DNA from: Tillus elongatus
Taxonomy: Eukaryota; Arthropoda; Insecta; Coleoptera; Cleridae
NCBI GenBank assembly: GCA_964006375.1
Contig: OZ023263.1
Coordinates: 134,458,454 to 134,522,453 of the forward strand
DNA: 64,000 nucleotides
Direction: 5' to 3'
Below, piece after piece: positions 1 through 9,689 of this stretch. The notes beneath the pieces were generated by a model. That model saw only the letters and a program-made list of their open reading frames with translations. It was not told the DNA's origin and ran no database searches. The translations under genes and the position numbers were made by a program. The stretch's first letter is position 1; each line of letters opens with the position of its first letter.

Positions 1-50
1 ATGATCATCCTTCTCCTTTAAATGCCTTATACAGGATTGGAATAATTCTT

Positions 51-761
51 TTGGGAAAGGATCCTGGGTTAGTCCAAAACCATGTTAATGTAGCAACTGT
101 AGAGGATAGTGAATTTTTATTAACTACAGTCATAAAAAAATCTAAGATTAGTTGTACAAACATTCCTCAGCCATTTGTAGATTATAGTACAGTTGTTGAT
201 GAAATTATTAGTGAAAGTAGTGTCTCTTCTTCTGCATCCTCTGCTGCAGCAACCAATAAGATGGCAGAAAAAGATGGTTTAGTTTACATTGCCGGGTACT
301 TAGCCAGAAAATATAGAGATAAGTATCCCACACTTGGCACGTATACCTATGAAACAGATCGAGCAAGAACACTGCACTCATACAGTATGCCTTCTTGGGT
401 GCAACAACTGTCTTTTTATAGTTTAACAGAACCATCTGATATTTGGACTGAGCAAGTTTCAAGAATGGAACATTATTTTAAAAAATATCATCAGTCAACA
501 TTTTCAGACAAAAAAAATATTGTTGTAAAAACAGTTTCGTATATAACAAGAAAAGGAAACGATATTCCTACAGATTTGGTAACAGCTTTCGCACGTCATA
601 GAATATTTATGCGAATTAAATATTTAAATGGCATCAAAAAGGAATTATCTCTTAACAGACGCCATGATGACGAAACAGATGAGCAAAGAAAAACTACAAA
701 AAAATTAAGAAACTCCAAAATAGCAATTAAATATCTAGGTGAAGTTTACAACCTACCATAA
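51..761 (+). pseudogene. P-element/THAP9-like transposase, C-terminal part
   Basis: The 236-residue open frame has the ending typical of P-element-type (THAP9-related) transposases: a GLVYIAGYLARK-type segment, then SWVQQLS, the SLTEPSDIW block and a charged tail. In this family the conserved C-terminal region follows the RNase H-like catalytic core and the GTP-binding insertion domain; the THAP zinc finger and catalytic residues would lie upstream, outside the window. The frame is open to the left edge region without a convincing start codon, so this is a fragment. A Ser/Ala-rich stretch (about residues 54-68) is a low-complexity linker. Whether the full gene outside the window is intact cannot be seen. 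Confidence 0.6.
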
Positions 762-1020
762 GCCAGTATAAGTACACTTTAGCAACGTATAATATAAATA
801 CAATTTTAGTCGTTTGGATTATACATCCTCTGATGATAATAATCTAACCATGTAAGTGAAACAATCGTCAGCTCTTTAGAGATGTGTTGTGGTTAACCCA
901 AAGTGTACTAATCAGTGCTCATTACAGGTTCGAACCTTGACTTAGTTTATAGTAGATATACTACTGGCAGTAGCATAGTAGATATACCTATACACCTGGG
1001 CTCACCCCCTCCACTTTTTC

Positions 1021-1050
1021 TGCGCATGCGCGATGACGTCACGCGCATGC
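1021..1050. promoter_or_regulatory. CRE and NRF1-like palindromic site cluster (left R1)
   Basis: A perfect CRE (TGACGTCA, 1034-1041) sits between two GCGCATGC words that resemble the NRF1/Ewg site. The right R1 copy keeps the same arrangement (CRE at 40467-40474). Conservation in two diverged copies supports function; factor identity is inferred from consensus only. Confidence 0.4.
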
Positions 1051-1176
1051 TTGTTGGGTTGACTGCTGACCTGTCATCTGTCAAAGTCAACTGTCAGCTG
1101 TCAACGTCAGCTGTTAATGTCACCTGTCAATGTCAGTTGTCATTGTTGGGGCTGTCGTGTCACTGGACCTGTCACA

Positions 1177-1188
1177 TGACAGCTGTCA
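1177..1188. promoter_or_regulatory. TGIF/Achi-Vis-type palindrome TGACAGCTGTCA
   Basis: Exact 12-bp match to the published TGIF-class homeodomain palindrome, inside a stretch (1068-1200) crowded with CTGTCA half sites. The right R1 copy has the same 12-mer at 40579-40590. Confidence 0.35.
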
Positions 1189-1269
1189 CCTGTCATGATG
1201 TTCCAAGATGGCTACAATCAGGTTAGGTCTCCATGTGTTTTGTTGTGATCTGTCTGGGTTGTCACTTGT

Positions 1270-1270
1270 C

Positions 1271-1295
<25 letters not shown>
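1270..1295. repeat. (AG)n microsatellite
   Basis: About twelve uninterrupted AG repeats inside R1; absent from the right R1 copy. Confidence 0.9.
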
Positions 1296-1301
<6 letters not shown>

Positions 1302-2020
1302 GTCAAATGTTCCAAAGATAACCGCAATCAGTTTTGGTCTCCATGTGTTTATCGATTCCCAGCTATATGATTAGCTGTTGAGGTTATGTTGGCACACACG
1401 TGTGTTACATGCCGATTCCTACTATCTAACTGTTAAGGTTAAGTGTGTTGTTTATTGAGGTTAAATCTCCATCTTCATGTCGATTCCTTCGTTATTTGAT
1501 TGTTTGTTAAGGTTATGTTGGCACACACGTGTTGTATGACATATAAGCATGCTGATTCCCGCTATCTGACTGTTTGTTTGTAAAGGTTATGTTCGTACAC
1601 ATGTGTTACATGCCGGTTCCTAAGCTGACTGTTTGTTGAGGTTTAGTCTGTATGTGTTTAGACTATGTCGGCTATCGACTAGCCGAATGTTTGTTTGTTA
1701 CGAACAACCAACGTTTCTTTAGGGTTATGTTTGTTTGTTTATGTTTGTTACACACAGCTGTCATATAAGCTCACCCATGTGTTGTTTATTGTGTTGGTAA
1801 GTGTGTTGTTTGTTGTATTAGGTTGCTAGGATATTTTAGTTTTTTGGCTATGTCGGCTATCGGCTAGCCGAATGTTTGTTTGTTACGAACTACTAACGTT
1901 TTCTAAGGTTATGTTTGTTTGTTTATGTTTGTAGGTTACACACAGCTGCCATATAAGCTCACCATGTGTTGTTTATTGTGTTGGTAAGTGTGTTGTATTG
2001 GGGTTACTAGGGTATTTCGT

Positions 2021-2039
2021 TTTTGGCGGGAAATTTGAA
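2021..2039 (+). promoter_or_regulatory. E2F-like plus CHR-like composite site (left R1)
   Basis: TTTTGGCGGGAAA is followed at once by TTTGAA. GGCGG, four bases, TTTGAA is the CDE/CHR spacing of cell-cycle genes, and TTTGGCGGGAAA also fits the E2F/DP consensus. The string is identical at 41019-41037. S-phase control of a viral replication gene is plausible because PolB follows about 1.1 kb downstream. Confidence 0.4.
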
Positions 2040-2063
2040 TTTCATTGAAAAGTTGCGTCTCTC

Positions 2064-2164
2064 GTGTTCAAAGTTTGGCTCGTCGTAGAAGGGAATATCC
2101 CATTGGAAGTGGGTAAAGTGGGGGGGGGATATTCCCTTATACGACGAGTTAAACTTTTGAACAC
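2064..2164. other. Long imperfect hairpin (left R1)
   Basis: Arms 2064-2101 and 2126-2164 pair over about 36 bp with few mismatches around a ~24-nt loop. The right R1 copy has a hairpin at the same place (41063-41161) with a different stem sequence. The size suits a pri-miRNA or a DNA structure at an origin; neither is proved. Confidence 0.6.
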
Positions 2165-2491
2165 ATACATTCAGGTTACCCATACATACAGATATGAGAG
2201 AGATAGACAGACAATTTGAAATCTGGTTGAAAGAAAAGCATCCGCCTGAAATTAGATTTGACCCCGAGTTCGAACTGACCGTATAAATCAAACATATATG
2301 CATTTATGGGTAAACCAACTACTTTATCCAGACACTCGAGATAAACTCTGTTTCTTGTGTGTATATATAAAACAAAACCAGTTGTTGTTTACATATGATA
2401 ACTTAAACGCGTTTATCAAGTTGTATGGGTGTTCTCTCTATTACATTGAATATTATTAACATAAGAGAGGAACTTTGATTTTAAAAATATT

Positions 2492-2495
<4 letters not shown>

Positions 2496-2585
<90 letters not shown>
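2496..2585. repeat. (TA)n microsatellite
   Basis: About 45 uninterrupted TA repeats in the AT-rich part of R1. Open frames reading Ile-Tyr repeats across it are artefacts. Confidence 0.95.
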
Positions 2586-2587
<2 letters not shown>

Positions 2588-3164
2588 AAAATAGATTTAA
2601 ACATACGTTCCAATACATATATAATATCAAATCTAAAACAAAACGTTTGAGATATTACTAAATCGAAAACAAAACGTATTTGCATATGCAAATTAACCTG
2701 TTTCCGGAGCTGTAATAAAACTGATATGAATTTTTACGTGGGTGTTTTATATTAACGTAGATCTGAATTTATATCATTGTATATATACATAGGGAATGAT
2801 CAAAAATACAAGTAACAAAACTCGATTTAACATCAAATACGAGGGTTGTTTGATATGTGTTGTTTGAATGCAAACAGACTGCTAAATATATAAGAGTAAA
2901 ATACTTGCCTACAGCAAGAGACGTCATCATTGTTTCACAGCTTAACACATACTAACGTCTGTTGAGGTCTTGAAGGGGCGTTATGGATATAACACCATTG
3001 TTTAATGACATACACTTAAACCAAACAAAACATATATACGTCGTTGGTGGTTGCTAACACAGATGTCGCACTGTATGACTAGAGAGTTATAGACGTACAA
3101 CTGTCGTACACAAGCCAGTCTTGTGTTTGCTTCCGAAAAAGTAAGAAACATCTAGTTCCGTCCT

Positions 3165-3983
3165 ATGGCGTTTTCAATTGTTGGAGAGTCGACAACAAGA
3201 AACAGTCGTTTTAATATTATACAGAATACGGTGCGTTTCAAGTTGAATCCACTCAATAGCAGTGGCATCAATGATCCTGAACAATGGCTTAAGAACGGTA
3301 TGCAGGAAATTTATAACCGAGTTATTAGACACTTGAACACCGACACCAAAGTGGGCTTTACATTCTCCGGTTTGGATAGAGACTATCATGTGCCGTTTAG
3401 GAAGCTGTCGCTTTTGACGTTCGAAGAAGTATGGTGGGAGCTGTACAAGATGTATCAGAGCAATAAGGGGGCCGTCGAGGGCGATTCATTTACTATAACA
3501 GCTACCAGCCTAGGATCATCACAACACCAACAAGACACTGCTCAAGCAACCACTTCACAAGACTCTGGTTTTTCGACACAGCAGTTTAATGAAATCAATC
3601 TACAAGAGAGTGAAGAAGAACACATCACCACGCGACCAACAACACCACCAGCACCACAACCACCAAAACCGAATGACAAGCAAGAACTGAATGATGAGGG
3701 TCTCCGTTGTTGTGCCATTTGTTCAAAACGGTATCCACCAACGGAGAGAAGCTGTTGTGACAAATGTTTCATCAAAAACGGTCAAAACTTTGGAAAATGG
3801 CTACAGTACAACACACACTCCTGCGAAAGTTATGAACATTTCGTAAAATGGCAATACACATACGACAGGAGGAAGGTTACATGTTCACACTGTAATAAAC
3901 AAATGTTGAGAACATCCATATATAGACACAAGCAAATATGCCTAAAGAGACCAGACATCAATCCTGTGCCTGTACACGAGTAA
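3165..3983 (+). CDS. DNA polymerase B N-terminal region (provirus A)
   Basis: The 272-residue product matches the N-terminal, pre-exonuclease part of Polinton/Maverick PolB: an RFNIIQNTVRFKLNP block (about residues 16-30), a WLKNGMQEIYNRV helix, a GFTF turn and an FEEVWW motif, then a Gln/Thr/Pro-rich linker (about 115-170) and Cys/His pairs (CAIC, CDKC, CSHC, HKQIC at 180-255) that should bind zinc. Exonuclease and polymerase motifs are missing; a stop at 3981-3983 follows. A GTAAAA near the stop could be a splice donor, but no downstream exon is found nearby. The C-terminal fragment at 58367 is of the same PolB class. In provirus B the full PolB sits in the equivalent place. Read as a decayed or rearranged PolB. 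Confidence 0.6.
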   Translation: MAFSIVGESTTRNSRFNIIQNTVRFKLNPLNSSGINDPEQWLKNGMQEIYNRVIRHLNTDTKVGFTFSGLDRDYHVPFRKLSLLTFEEVWWELYKMYQSNKGAVEGDSFTITATSLGSSQHQQDTAQATTSQDSGFSTQQFNEINLQESEEEHITTRPTTPPAPQPPKPNDKQELNDEGLRCCAICSKRYPPTERSCCDKCFIKNGQNFGKWLQYNTHSCESYEHFVKWQYTYDRRKVTCSHCNKQMLRTSIYRHKQICLKRPDINPVPVHE

Positions 3984-4074
3984 AAAGTATGTAACTCTGT
4001 ACACATGACCATAGCAGAATACATAACACAATAAAACAGAGAACTGACAACACAGCTATGACTCATATCCGGTA

Positions 4075-4250
4075 GAATGACATCATCCCATCATTCGTGT
4101 TTGAGCTTGTCTGTACGGCCGTTGCCATAACAAGAAGGATGACATCATCCATAAACGTGTTTGAGCTTGTCTGTACAGTTGTTATCTGGGTGTTATTTCC
4201 GTTGGATGACATCCTACCATCAGTCTTGTTTGAGCTTGTCTAGAAGCTAG
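4075..4250. repeat. Short tandem repeats with GTTTGAGCTTGTCT
   Basis: Three degenerate units of about 60 bp, each with a GATGACATC word and GTTTGAGCTTGTCT. The same words recur at 57620-57690 beside the PolB C-terminal fragment and, inverted, at 63340-63380. This lies where the rest of PolB A should be, so it marks a likely rearrangement point. Confidence 0.6.
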
Positions 4251-4291
4251 TTTAGTGGTGTACGTCGAACAAGTTGTAGCTTAAAACTAAT

Positions 4292-5257
4292 ATGGTGCAG
4301 AATACGCGAAAACGAAAATCTGTCAACACAGAAAATACTGGTAGAGGTGTTGGCGGTGGTAAAAAGCTTAAAGTGTTTCAAGATGTCTTGCTGGCGAACG
4401 CAGTTGAAAGTATTATAGCAAAAGAAGAACCTAAAACGTGGGATAATATTATAGGTGAACTGTACACAAGCTATCCAACAACAACAGACACAAGTGAAAC
4501 AAATAATCTCTCTGATATTAGTATGAAAGCTGAAGATCCTACAAACATACAAACAGCCGAATATCAACCTACACACGATGAGATATTCAAGGAGAAGTTG
4601 GTGGAGATCAATCAGAAAAGTATGGAGAAAACTAAAAACATAAGACTGTGAGCTCCTTGGTCAGACAACGTTTTCTCTTACACCAAACGGAGGAAAATAC
4701 TCACGATCGGTGTTGATCCCCTGTTAAAGTTTTTGCCTTTGGTGAAGGTTTCACAGAAAAACTGTAATATACCTGTGTTTTTCGATATGTGGACCTTTGA
4801 AGAATTTTTAAACGTGTTACCTACCATAATTTACAACATGGAAAACCAATCACAGGGTACAGACAAAAGCGGTGAATCGTATACACTAACTAAATACTTG
4901 GTTAAAACACAACGAAAATCAGTGTTTTTTAAGTTTAAGCTGTGCAGTGATGAATATGTCACTAATTTCATCCTAAGCTTGGAATCATTGAAAATACTAG
5001 AAGATATTGGCTCTGTGGTCAAAGACTTATTGTTGGAATTACGTTTTAGGAGTTTCTTCGATCTAAACATGTTTATAGCTGACATCAGATCGGAACTGTC
5101 CAAGTTCAGAGACAGGGCAGTCATACCTTGTGCCTTCTTCATTGCCTGGTTAAAATACTCTGAGAACCTGTGTATAGTGTGTGAATTTATTACTAAATAT
5201 CAACTTGTACTGAAAGATATGCTAACGTGTAACAGATTTAACTATAACACTAGTTGA
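4292..5257 (+). pseudogene. Unknown viral family gene, copy A1, with in-frame TGA
   Basis: Two open stretches (4292-4651 and about 4652-5257) are in one frame, separated by a single TGA at 4649-4651. The N-terminus has basic nuclear-signal-like clusters (TRKRK, KKLKV). The second half has a RRKILTIG block, an aromatic MWTFEEFL segment and a helical FILSLESLKILEDIG segment. The same order of blocks occurs in the genes at 33641-34432 and 14605-15423, so this is one family with three members in the window. The position between PolB and the oppositely facing integrase matches copy B. Function is not recognised; the strand-rich, Trp-containing middle vaguely resembles a PC4-like DNA-binding fold (weak). 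Confidence 0.55.
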
Positions 5258-5402
5258 TAATAAAAATATATGTGTAAAAAAATCTCTGTGTGTTTTATTA
5301 GCTGTATTTTCTGACAACCATTCTGTTGGCGCGAATGCATAGAGAGGATTTGAAATTAAAAATACATGTAACATGTTTCCTTTATTCATAACATAATACA
5401 AG

Positions 5403-6299
5403 TTATTTAATGTCTTTGGTGTTGACCCAGGAATTATGGGTCTTATCAAAATCAAGCCATTTCACGTAGGACTTGGTGCCTTTTTTTCTCAACACTTATT
5501 ACATTAAATACATGTCAGAAGATAAAGTCTTTTGTAGTTCTTGCTCATAAAACCCTCCGCTGATTGGTTTGCCTTGCATCTCTTCTAGTAAATACGTCAC
5601 TTGGTTGGTAGGGTGCACCGTGGCCACCTTAAACAACTCTGCGGACCAGCGTGGTGTATAACCTTTCTCAAATAATGCGTTTGCCTCGCTTATACGTACA
5701 ACATCGCCCACTTTAAATTTAGTTTATACAGACACCGGTATAGTGTTGGAATAGATCTTCTTACGAATAGTTGCCTCGTTTTTCCTAGTGACATTCAGAG
5801 GTTTGACACCGGCGGTGCGATAAATGGTTGCGTTATATGTAGCTATGACATTGGGTAGGAAATGTAGCCACTTGTAAGAACCAGACAAGTGAAAGTTTTT
5901 ATATATTTTCTCTTTCAACGTACGTATGACTCGTTCCACCATTGCCGCCTTCTTCACACTATAGGCACTGTAATGATTGATGCCGGATTTGGTCATTAGG
6001 GCCTTAAATTTAGCGTTGTAGAACTCCTTGCCAAGATCAGACTGAATGTGGGAAGGTGCTGTGCTGTTAGCTAAAATATCGGCCATGGCTTTAGTCACCT
6101 CTTCGGCGTTTTTAGATTTAAGCGGACGCGTCCACACATACTTTGAAAAACAATTGATCACCACCAGAATGTACTTATAACCGGAGTTTTCACGATGATA
6201 GTCTGTAAACTCGGCCAAATCAATTTGCCACAAGTCATCCAAACCTTTAATTATGGCGTGTCTACGTTTAAACTTGATTCTAGCTGGTTTGTACAACTC
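5403..6299 (-). pseudogene. Retrovirus-type integrase of provirus A, main part
   Basis: Reads from the B insertion point (6299) leftwards. It has the basic KPARIKFKRRH entry, the DDLWQIDLAEF start of the RNase H-like catalytic core, first Asp in QIDL, second in QSDLGKEF, and the glutamate in AAMVERVIRTLKE, giving a DD(35)E-type set. An SH3-like C-domain (VGDVVRIS, GYTPRW) and a chromodomain-like tail (VKWLDF) follow. Breaks: in-frame TAA at 5724-5726 and two adjacent stops near 5494-5499 before the chromodomain; the 5' end is cut off by provirus B and continues at 26718-26780. Its role was insertion of viral DNA into host chromosomes. Confidence 0.85.
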
Positions 6300-6305
6300 G
6301 TTTAT
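6300..6305. repeat. Target-site duplication, left (GTTTAT)
   Basis: GTTTAT abuts the first base of the left TIR of provirus B and is repeated at 26712-26717 after the right TIR. Six-base duplications are the rule for Polinton integration. Removing B plus one copy restores the reading frame of the integrase of A. Confidence 0.9.
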
Positions 6306-6686
6306 AGTAGAGATATAATGTCTGTTCTGGAACGACCTTGAGGCGGTGGTGGATATTTTCAAGGTCAAGGCCAGCGATATATTTTCCCACGATCACGGCC
6401 AGGTGTATTTTTTAAGGTCAAGGCAAGATGTATTTTTCAAGGTCAAGGCCAGATGTATTTTCCCACGGTCACGGCCAGGTGTATTTTTTAAGGTCAAGGC
6501 AAGATGTATTTTCCCACGGTCACGGCCAGAGGTATTTTTTTAAGGTCAACGCCAGATGTGTTTCCCCACGGTTACGGCCAGCGATATATTTTTAAGGTCA
6601 AGGCCAGCCACATTTTCATGGTCACAGACACGTTCAAGTTTACAAATTTATCCTTGAAATTTGTATTATATATGTACAGGAGATAT
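6306..6686 (+). repeat. Left terminal inverted repeat of provirus B
   Basis: Reverse complement of 26310-26711 with few differences. Inside, half units of about 25-30 bp alternate: one with AAGGTCAAGGCCAG, one with CCACGGTCACGGCCAG, each followed by a T-rich spacer. The two ends differ slightly in unit number. Frames reading through these units are repeat artefacts. Confidence 0.92.
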
Positions 6687-6767
6687 CTCAGGGAATTAAT
6701 ATTATTAGAATCCTCTATACAAGAGTTCGAGTTTATTTATAATAAAGTGTAAAGTAGTAGGAATACA

Positions 6768-7109
6768 ATGTCTGATCACAATTTTTTGATTAACTGGGAC
6801 AGTTTACGTGACACTTCAAATATTCGCCAGCGATGTGTGTTAAATTATGAAGGGAGTGTTTTGCAAAATCGCCATATTCAAGCTGTGGCATTAATGGAGG
6901 CACACCTTAGGGCTGTCGATGTGTGTGAAGAAAAATGTCAAAAATTATATTTTATTGGGGAATCTTGTATGGGTTCCATAGTTTGCGGAGACTGCCTGGT
7001 AGGAGCTAGGTATGCAATGTTTACTTTGCGTGACAAAAGTGTCGTCGTAAAATATCATGTGCATAGTAGGTATATATCACATTGTACACATTGTAACAGG
7101 CGAATATAA
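6768..7109 (+). CDS. Unknown small Cys-rich protein (provirus B)
   Basis: 113 residues from ATG at 6768, the first gene inside the left TIR. The C-terminal half has Cys/His pairs spaced like zinc ligands (SCMGSIVCGDC at about 66-76, HVHSRYISHCTHC at about 97-109). No signal peptide or membrane segment. Provirus A has no visible counterpart, so it is an accessory gene. The frame is intact, unlike most genes of B. No family recognised; a small zinc-binding regulator is a guess. Confidence 0.5.
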   Translation: MSDHNFLINWDSLRDTSNIRQRCVLNYEGSVLQNRHIQAVALMEAHLRAVDVCEEKCQKLYFIGESCMGSIVCGDCLVGARYAMFTLRDKSVVVKYHVHSRYISHCTHCNRRI

Positions 7110-7264
7110 TATAGATCTGCAGAACAGTGTAGGCAGCCGGCCGAAGTGACCTTTGTATGTAGTTGTTTAAGAATGAGTCCAGCTGGGAATATTGGAAACA
7201 GTGAGTAGTGTCAGTAGTTAAGAAGCCATAGTCAACGTCAGTGCAGTATAAACAATTTAATATG

Positions 7265-7537
7265 ATGGGGAATGTGAACAGTAAATGTCAGTGTGAAAAA
7301 ATAGATAGTGATGAGCTAGAAGAGAAGTTTAGAATAATTGTCTGTAAAATAAGAAACATAGCTGGTGACGAAAAATTTAAGTCTGAAGGAGATGACTGGA
7401 CCAGTTCATATTTGTATGAATTGTGTAACATATATTTAAGTGGTAACTGTACAAAAGAGTTTTTTGTTCTATCATACAAAGCTTATGTGCAAAATGGAGA
7501 AATTGAACACATACTTACGCATTATGTTCCATTTTAA
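7265..7537 (+). CDS. Unknown small protein with N-myristoylation-type start (provirus B)
   Basis: Two ATGs (7262, 7265) precede GNVNSKCQC. From the second, the product begins MGNVNSK, which fits the MGxxxS N-myristoylation rule, with nearby Cys residues that could be acylated. The remaining ~80 residues are acidic and helical, with no membrane segment. It follows the Cys-rich gene on the same strand; no counterpart is seen in provirus A. Membrane anchoring is an inference from the motif only; function unknown. Confidence 0.45.
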   Translation: MGNVNSKCQCEKIDSDELEEKFRIIVCKIRNIAGDEKFKSEGDDWTSSYLYELCNIYLSGNCTKEFFVLSYKAYVQNGEIEHILTHYVPF

Positions 7538-7666
7538 ATTTATAGAATAAAAGAAATGTAATTAGACATTGTATTCCTATACATCGCTTTAAATAAATAA
7601 ATAAAAAAAACAACATATTTTAACTACTTTTATTTTTTACTCATTTTATTTTTTACAATACAAAAC

Positions 7667-8113
7667 TTAATTCATAACATGATTGTTAAATAAAAAGTAT
7701 ACATTAGTAAGGGCGCAAACGCAATGATTATTTAAATGATAAATGCAAGAAGGTGTAGATGCTTGAAGTGCGGGTTGTTCATCTAATTCCAAAACGAGTG
7801 CTGATGAATATTTTTTTACATAATCAGCTTTCTCCTTTCCTTTCACATAAACGACGTTGGTGTCGCTTGTAAAATGTTTGATTATTTCAGCAAAATTGTG
7901 TACTGGTGTAAAACATGATTTCCAATCAATACAATGATGATAGTTTATTAACCATTTCGTCTGCACTTGTAAATTTTGAGGTAAATAATCCAGACTAAAT
8001 GGTGCCTAAAAAACATAGTGACAGATCTTGGAACCATCAAACGATGCAAGTTCTTTTGGAAGAAATTTATTATTTTCCAGTTTGAAACCTTGAATGTCAA
8101 TTACGAGTACCAT
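7667..8113 (-). pseudogene. Conserved viral gene with VIDIQGF start (provirus B)
   Basis: From ATG at 8111-8113 the product starts with a hydrophobic strand ending VIDIQGF, then LPKELA and a CHYVF block, a YHHCIDW motif, VVYVKG and a C-terminal CVCALTNVYFLF. An in-frame TAG at 8006-8008 splits it. The gene at 32601-33088 in provirus A has the same blocks in order and the same place directly after the major capsid gene. Related proteins of unknown function occur in Polintons and arthropod genomes. The D-x-Q strand could be a changed RNase H-like exonuclease motif; this is speculation. Confidence 0.6.
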
Positions 8114-8291
8114 AGTTTACAATGATAGATTTGAAAAGCGTTTATACATTTTTTTCTTCATGTCGTAAAAGAAAATCACTTTTTTTGAGTTCTTTTAGTT
8201 TTTTTAAATGAGCACTGAGTTGTTGTTTATACCTCAACGTCATCATCAAATTGAAATAGGCAAAGGAGTGCATCTAGCTTAAATAGTATAA

Positions 8292-9537
8292 TTAAATTTG
8301 TCTTACGATTTTCGTCAGGGGATTGTAAGTAAATAGTTTATCATGCAAAATTAAACAGTATGCGGATGTGTTATGTGGTATGTTTGCATTTGTTTCGAAT
8401 TCAAGTCTCACTACAACCGACCCTGATTGAATGCTATCCTTTTGTCGGGAGCAGTCAATATGAACTAAAGGCGCTAATTTTGCAAATTCAGTTGGTGTAA
8501 AGAGGGGTTGATTTTCTTTTTGATAATAAGATTGTTGAAATTTTGAAAACATTTCGTAAAGCGAGGCAAATTTATTTTCCAGAATATTTAAGTTGAGGTC
8601 CTGGTAAGGATACCTTTCAGTGTTTAGAAAAGCTCTAAAATTTCTTAGGTTACAATTATCAAATTTACTCATATCTTTTAAAAGCTTTCCTTTTCTATCA
8701 GTTTGAAATCCTGTAAGAATATGGCGTGGTGATTCGAGTTTTGTAGTGGTCTTAACTGGCCAAGTATGTCTAGATGTTTCTGGAAGAGCTGGGTATTCTA
8801 TTAACTCCCAGCTTCGAAAGGCTAATGGAATTTCCACCCCCTTTTGAATTTGTCTGGAAAGCTGTAACTGCTGTGCGAGAGAAACGGTAACATGGGGAAC
8901 TTTCCAGGACACCTTCTCAATTGTAACTTTCGGCTCATCTACTGTAGGGGTGGGAGCTGCAGGATCATCAATGTAGATTACAGCATCTTTATCATCACTA
9001 CTTCTAATAAGGATTAATTCTTGTTTTATATTCATTATAATTTTACGATAATCTTCGAAAAATCCCAATAAGTGGGAACATGGAATACAAACATTAAAAT
9101 TTCCATTCGCATCGACTTTGATACGATCATCTGTGCGTTTTTCGCTTTTAGGAAACCAACCCGCGTTTTGAAGTTTTATGCTTTCGTTAGAATTTAATGA
9201 AAAATAATTTTTCATTGTTGAAGCAAGTCCTACATTGCGTGTGAAATCTACTACTACACCGTTCAGTTCATAACGAATTTCTCTAAAAAGAAAAGCTATT
9301 GCGTTGTTAATAAAAAAACCAATTGTTTGACACTGTACCATCTGTTTTGGTTAATTTACCTTCAATGTACAAAAATCTGTCAGAAGGAAGTGTATATGCA
9401 TCAAGTTATTGAACAGTGATCCGCTGTTCATCGTTATAATCAAATTGTGAAGATGTACATGCCTGGTAGGTATGGTACTGGTAATCTACAATAGAATCAT
9501 CTACAACTACTTTTTGTGCAACGTCAAGAATGTTCAT
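8292..9537 (-). pseudogene. Major capsid protein, double jelly-roll (provirus B)
   Basis: ATG at 9535-9537 overlaps the stop of the tiny ORF (ATGA). Landmarks: NILDVAQKVVVDDSI start, FLYIEGKL strand, AIAFLFREIRYELNG, the AGWFPKSEKR loop, CIPCSHLLGFFEDYRKII, a long loop with SWKVPHV, FRSWELIEYP and a C-terminal YCLILHDKLFTYNP. This is the pattern of the Polinton/adintovirus hexon-like protein that forms trimeric capsomers; provirus A aligns along its length. Breaks: in-frame TAA at 9406-9408 and a one-base frameshift in an A/T run near 9312-9318. About 410 residues if read through. Confidence 0.85.
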
Positions 9538-9689
9538 TTTACTTGAAAACCAAGTGATTGAAAGAATTGTCGGTTGGAAGGTGTTAATAGCTTAGGCCTT
9601 TTTAGAATACTAATTTTTTTTTGAAGGTTTCTGTTTTTATACTCTGGCAACCAAGGGGGTAGATATAAAGCATTATATCTCACAACCAT
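9534..9689 (-). CDS. Tiny conserved ORF between penton and major capsid (provirus B)
   Basis: 51 residues. Its ATG (9687-9689) overlaps the end of the penton gene, and its stop (9534-9536) overlaps the ATG of the capsid gene. The C-terminus has LLTPSNRQFFQSLGFQVK; the matching ORF in provirus A (31201 onward) has VLSEENVQFLQSLGYDVK at the same distance from the capsid start. Conservation of position, overlap and motif argues for a real short protein. Basic in the middle. Function unknown; a capsid cement or assembly peptide is a guess from the neighbours. Confidence 0.65.
   Translation of the reverse strand: MVVRYNALYLPPWLPEYKNRNLQKKISILKRPKLLTPSNRQFFQSLGFQVK

Larger units (their letters stand above)
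970..2955. repeat. R1 repeat module, left copy
   Basis: Non-coding block that recurs in the same orientation at 40404-41905 with many substitutions and indels. Order of landmarks in both copies: a CACCCCCTCCAC start, palindromic GCGCATGCGC/TGACGTCA cluster, many CTGTCA words, TTTTGGCGGGAAATTTGAA, a long hairpin, AT-rich DNA with ACAAAACG words, and an AGCAAGAGACGTCAT end. The left copy is longer: it holds an internal direct duplication (about 1655-1790 and 1845-1970), an (AG)n tract and a (TA)n tract. It lies directly upstream of the PolB N-terminal gene of provirus A, so it may be that virus's promoter/terminal region. That role is inference. Confidence 0.75.

Noticed and set aside
920..945. 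GGTTCGAACC, a tRNA B-box-like word
   Set aside because: No A box at the right distance and no cloverleaf; at best a SINE remnant.
915..1226. 103-residue frame in R1
   Set aside because: Driven by CTGTCA-type words; not kept in the right R1 copy.
6346..6752. Frames reading FPRSRP/KVKARC repeats, and mirrors at 26295-26612
   Set aside because: They follow the minisatellite of the TIRs; mirrored reading at the other end shows they are repeat shadows.
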